Shown piece by piece: positions 61,392 to 64,000 of a DNA stretch of 64,000 bases. The notes beneath the pieces were generated by a model. That model ran no database searches. It was not told where the DNA came from and was given only the letters and a program-made list of their open reading frames with translations. Source of the DNA: an uncultured Fodinibius sp. (GTDB taxonomy: Bacteria > Bacteroidota > Rhodothermia > Balneolales > Balneolaceae); NCBI GenBank assembly GCA_913056455.1, contig CAJXMJ010000001.1:372001-436000 (forward strand). The letters are read 5' to 3'. The stretch's first letter is position 1. Each line of letters starts with the position of its first letter. Position numbers and translations under genes: made by a program.

Positions 61392-62408
61392 TTATGGTAC
61401 TTGAACCGTCGATAGGATCTTATCAATTAGATCCTCAGAAGTAATATTTTCAGCTTCAGCTTCAAAGGTTGGTATTATTCGATGGCGAAGTACATCCATG
61501 GCAATAGTTCGTACATCTTCGGGAGTAACATATGCTCGATGCTGCATAAAGGCATGAGCCCTTGCAGCCAGGTTCAGATTAATAGAAGCACGGGGAGATG
61601 CACCGAAATTGATAAGTTCTGAAAGGTCCTTAAGATTATAATTTTCAGGATTTCGTGTGGCAAAAACGAGATCAATAATATATTTCTCTACTTTTTCATC
61701 TACGTAAATATCGTTAATGACTTCACGTGCCTCTAAGACCTTTTCTGTATTAATCACCGGTTTTAGTTCTTCAGAAGCACCGGTCTTGGCCATGCGACGC
61801 ATGATTTCTAACTCTTCCTGTTCTGTAGGGTAATCAATTTTGATTTTCATCATAAATCGATCTACCTGGGCTTCGGGTAGGGGATAAGTACCTTCCTGCT
61901 CTACGGGATTTTGAGTTGCCAATGCCAGGAAAGGATCATCAAGCGGATAGGTCTCTTCACCAATCGTTACTTGCTGTTCCTGCATAGCCTCAAGCAAAGC
62001 ACTTTGTACCTTCGCAGGTGAACGGTTAATCTCATCGGCTAAGATGATGTTTGCAAAGATAGGTCCTTTTTTTACCGTAAACTCTGCTTCTTTTTGATTA
62101 TAAATTAACGTACCGATTAAGTCTGCAGGCAACAGGTCAGGGGTAAATTGTAATCGTTGAAATTTTGTATCAATTACCTTAGCAAGGGAAGAAACCGTCA
62201 GTGTTTTGGCAAGCCCGGGAACACCTTCCAATAAAACGTGTCCATCAGCTAAGAGCCCGATAAGCAGTCGATCAATCATATAGCGTTGACCAACTATAAC
62301 TTTATTGAGCTCGGTGTAAATATCATCAATAAAAGCGCTCGATTGTTCAATTTTAGCACTCAGCTTTTCCATATCCACTGTATCTACTGACGTTGAAGTG
62401 TTACCCAT
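61392..62408 (-). CDS. MoxR-family AAA+ ATPase
   Basis: 338-residue chaperone-like ATPase that often acts with VWA proteins to activate enzymes or metal sites. Walker A is LLEGVPGLAKTLTVSSLA, Walker B is NIILADEINRSPAKVQSALLEAMQEQQVTI, sensor 1 is FLALATQNPVEQEGTYPLPEAQVDRFMMKI, and the arginine finger lies in LINFGASPRASINLNLAARAHAF, all of the MoxR subfamily. Its usual partners (bat genes, DUF58) are not adjacent; a BatA/B-type VWA gene and the DUF4175 gene are 20-25 kb upstream in the window. A 267-base divergent spacer leads to nuoJ. Confidence 0.95.
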   Translation of the reverse strand: MGNTSTSVDTVDMEKLSAKIEQSSAFIDDIYTELNKVIVGQRYMIDRLLIGLLADGHVLLEGVPGLAKTLTVSSLAKVIDTKFQRLQFTPDLLPADLIGTLIYNQKEAEFTVKKGPIFANIILADEINRSPAKVQSALLEAMQEQQVTIGEETYPLDDPFLALATQNPVEQEGTYPLPEAQVDRFMMKIKIDYPTEQEELEIMRRMAKTGASEELKPVINTEKVLEAREVINDIYVDEKVEKYIIDLVFATRNPENYNLKDLSELINFGASPRASINLNLAARAHAFMQHRAYVTPEDVRTIAMDVLRHRIIPTFEAEAENITSEDLIDKILSTVQVP

Positions 62409-62619
62409 AGTTGAGAATTTGTTACTAATTAAGATTAAAATAGGTACATGCCTTTTGGAAGGCTGAAATTTTAAAAGAACAAGTTAATAAATGGAAATTA
62501 TAGATTCTTTTCTATTTCGTAGCGTGTTTAGTTTAGTGACTTCAGATAACATAGTAAGGGAAGTTTTATTTTGATCGAATATAAAACCTCAAGAGAGAAA
62601 TGAATTTCTACAATTTTAG

Positions 62620-62650
62620 TTGATGAGGTTTTTAAATTTATCTACCTTTG
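62620..62650 (+). promoter_or_regulatory. Bacteroidota-type promoter of nuoJ (TTG-N20-TACCTTTG)
   Basis: TTG (62620-62622), exactly 20 bases, TACCTTTG (62643-62650). The expected transcription start is about 20 bases before the nuoJ ATG. Same spacing as at the rpsT and tRNA promoters. Confidence 0.75.
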
Positions 62651-62675
62651 AAGCCACAAAAATAAACAAATTGAT

Positions 62676-63197
62676 ATGATAACTTATTTCTTCATTTTCT
62701 TAGCTGTTTTAGCTATTGCATCCGCCTTGGCAATGGTGATCAGTAAAAACACTGTAAACAGTGCATTATTTCTGGTATTGAATATGGTAGCATTGGCCGG
62801 ACTGTTTCTCTTGCTGAAGGCCCAGTTTTTGGCTGTTGTTCAGATTTTGGTTTATGCCGGTGCTATAATGGTACTGTTTTTATTTGTGATTATGTTACTA
62901 AACGTACAAGATGAGGAAAATTTGTTTAGTAAATTCCGCGTTAAGTATTTTGTGGCATTTTTAGTGGGTATAGTCGTGTTTTCACAGCTTTTATATAGTA
63001 TTGGTAGTTTTACAGAAGTATTGCCAGAGGTATCACCCGAAATGACTGAAGCGGGAACGGTTGAGGCGGTTGGAGAGGTACTCTACTCTCAATACTTGCT
63101 TCCTTTTCATATTATTGCCCTGCTTTTGACTGCAGCTGTTAATGGAGCACTTATGATTGCACAACATAAAATTAAATCTGGAGTAACGAATGATTAG
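62676..63197 (+). CDS. nuoJ: NADH-quinone oxidoreductase subunit J
   Basis: Membrane-arm subunit of complex I, 173 residues. Five hydrophobic segments are visible. The family block [43 protein letters not shown] is clear at about 36-78. It begins a cluster with its own promoter, not preceded by nuoA-I; the neighbouring gene upstream is the divergent moxR. It overlaps nuoK by 8 bases (ATGATTAG), so translation is coupled. Confidence 0.96.
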   Translation: MITYFFIFLAVLAIASALAMVISKNTVNSALFLVLNMVALAGLFLLLKAQFLAVVQILVYAGAIMVLFLFVIMLLNVQDEENLFSKFRVKYFVAFLVGIVVFSQLLYSIGSFTEVLPEVSPEMTEAGTVEAVGEVLYSQYLLPFHIIALLLTAAVNGALMIAQHKIKSGVTND

Positions 63198-63492
63198 TAT
63201 AGATTGGTTTTTAGCGCTTAGTGCACTTCTTTTTTGTGTTGGGATTATTGGTGTCTTAATTCGTAAAAATGCTATTGTCATTTTTATGTGTGTTGAGCTT
63301 ATGCTTAATGCGGTTAATTTATCTTTGGTTTCCTTTAGTAGTCACTTTGGGAATGTGGATGGGCAAATTTTAGTATTTTTTGCTCTTGCAGTAGCTGCGG
63401 CAGAGGCCGTTGTTGGGCTGGCAATTATTATCGCAATCTTCCGGAATAATCTTTCGGTGGATATTAATAATGTGAATTTATTACGCTGGTAA
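63190..63492 (+). CDS. nuoK: NADH-quinone oxidoreductase subunit K
   Basis: Membrane-arm subunit of complex I with three helices, 100 residues as usual. The conserved glutamates of the proton channel are in [19 protein letters not shown] (Glu in CVEL) and [18 protein letters not shown]. It overlaps nuoJ by 8 bases. A terminator follows 23 bases after its stop. Confidence 0.97.
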   Translation: MISIDWFLALSALLFCVGIIGVLIRKNAIVIFMCVELMLNAVNLSLVSFSSHFGNVDGQILVFFALAVAAAEAVVGLAIIIAIFRNNLSVDINNVNLLRW

Positions 63493-63514
63493 TTCTACTA
63501 TTTAATATTGTTTT

Positions 63515-63544
63515 AAAGGCTTCCGCATTTGGGAGCCTTTTCTA
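63515..63544 (+). terminator. Intrinsic terminator between nuoK and nuoL
   Basis: AAAGGCTTCC (63515-63524) pairs with GGGAGCCTTT (63531-63540) with one G-U pair around the loop GCATTT, and T-rich sequence follows. It implies that nuoJK and nuoL are separate transcription units or that expression is attenuated. Confidence 0.8.
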
Positions 63545-63599
63545 TTCGTATAATGGGTCTAAACAGCAATTGTATTCTTTACCTTCACTCACTTTTTTG

Positions 63600-63607
63600 T
63601 ATCTTTG
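63600..63607 (+). promoter_or_regulatory. Candidate -7 box TATCTTTG upstream of nuoL
   Basis: TATCTTTG matches TAnnTTTG, 93 bases before the nuoL ATG and after the terminator. There is no clear TTG at 20 bases upstream, so it is weaker than the three best promoters. Its position after a terminator supports it. Confidence 0.5.
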
Positions 63608-63700
63608 CCACTTGTGAATTTACCCTTGTAAATGCAAGGGGTGTTGACTACATTTGGGCCGAAAAATGTATTTGGATACAAATTTGAAAGATCTTTTTTA

Positions 63701-64000
63701 ATGGATTCTGCTACTGCGCTTACAAGTCTGATTATTGCACTGCCGCTACTGGGTTTTCTCATAAATGGCCTTCTTGGATTGAGTTCAAAATCTTTCCGCC
63801 AGCGGAAAGCCCTAATTGGTACGATTGCAAATCTTACCGTGTTTATTCCATTTGCTATTGCTGTCTACTTCTTTATCAACATGGGGCAGGAGTCAGCACC
63901 TATTTTTGCAGAGCTCTTTACCTGGATCGAAGTTGGGAGTTTTAGCGTAGATATTGCATACCAGCTCGACCAGCTTTCTATTCTGATGACGCTCGTTGTA
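63701..64000 (+). CDS. nuoL: NADH-quinone oxidoreductase subunit L, N-terminal part only
   Basis: Proton-pumping antiporter-like subunit of complex I; the reading frame runs off the window after 100 codons. From the ATG the translation starts MDSATALTSLIIALPLLGFLINGLLG and continues SSKSFRQRKALIGTIANLTVFIPFAIAVYFF, then WIEVGSFSVDIAYQLDQLSILMTLVV, the typical NuoL N-terminal region that ends in the LDxLS motif before the antiporter domain. The 208-base gap from nuoK contains a terminator and a promoter candidate. Confidence 0.93.
   Translation, partial: MDSATALTSLIIALPLLGFLINGLLGLSSKSFRQRKALIGTIANLTVFIPFAIAVYFFINMGQESAPIFAELFTWIEVGSFSVDIAYQLDQLSILMTLVV

Noticed and set aside
1-64000. CRISPR array, prophage, transposon, toxin-antitoxin pair, defence island
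   Set aside because: No regularly spaced direct repeats, integrase, transposase, phage structural genes or recognisable defence genes were seen in the frames read.

Overview
The window is chromosomal DNA of moderately low GC from a Bacteroidota-like bacterium, most likely a marine or halophilic Balneolales/Rhodothermia relative. Supporting signs are a PorD (DUF4835) protein, a PorV-like barrel, an exosortase, a DUF4175 giant protein, a BatA/B-type VWA protein, and three promoters of the Bacteroidota form TTG-N20-TAnnTTTG in front of a tRNA array, rpsT and nuoJ. The taxonomic call is inference. No phage, transposase, CRISPR array or rRNA was seen.

Layout. 1-8545 (minus): an HME-type RND metal efflux operon (czcC-czcB-czcA, the last running off the window) downstream of a histidine kinase/response regulator pair and a double-hotdog thioesterase. 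8715-12968 (plus): triple-rhodanese sulfurtransferase, LLM flavoprotein, two small membrane proteins and undecaprenyl-diphosphatase. 13034-20057 (minus): glutaryl-CoA dehydrogenase, a second acyl-CoA dehydrogenase and a fixABCX-type ETF/ETF-quinone oxidoreductase set, an electron route from acyl-CoA oxidation to quinone; a small secreted CarboxypepD_reg-like protein sits between them on plus. 20215-24076: PorD facing a PorV-like barrel gene broken by an in-frame TGA and a ComEA-like HhH plus beta-barrel gene broken at an A7 run. 24163-31946 (plus): two SLC13-type transporters, cysQ, cysC, cysD, cysN, a complete PAPS-making and PAP-recycling set without a PAPS reductase. 32169-35423: an SLBB/Wza-like polysaccharide export protein divergent from a small exosortase. 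35626-46740: glycerate kinase, VWA protein, HAD phosphatase, DUF4175 protein, MBL hydrolase, MerR regulator, glycosyltransferase, methyltransferase, UspA. 47014-50069: SQR-like flavoprotein, a small membrane-anchored protein and an MgtC/DUF4010 membrane protein. 50194-50941 (minus): six tRNA genes (Pro, Arg, Cys, Glu, His, Glu in transcription order). 51005-62408: glycosyltransferase, secreted propeller-like protein, clpC, gpmI-rpsT, cmk-rpsA, a small orphan and moxR. 62676-end (plus): nuoJ, nuoK and, after a terminator and its own promoter, the start of nuoL.

The most noteworthy items are the two adjacent envelope genes that are both interrupted although each remains readable as one continuous protein; a 17-bp identity between the promoter/leader regions of the tRNA array and rpsT; an 18-bp perfect palindrome in the uspA/SQR divergent spacer; the clpC promoter whose spacer is itself a palindrome; the sulfate-activation island beside polysaccharide export and exosortase genes; and the split of nuoJK from nuoL by a terminator. 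I did not find a clearly new defence or mobile system.
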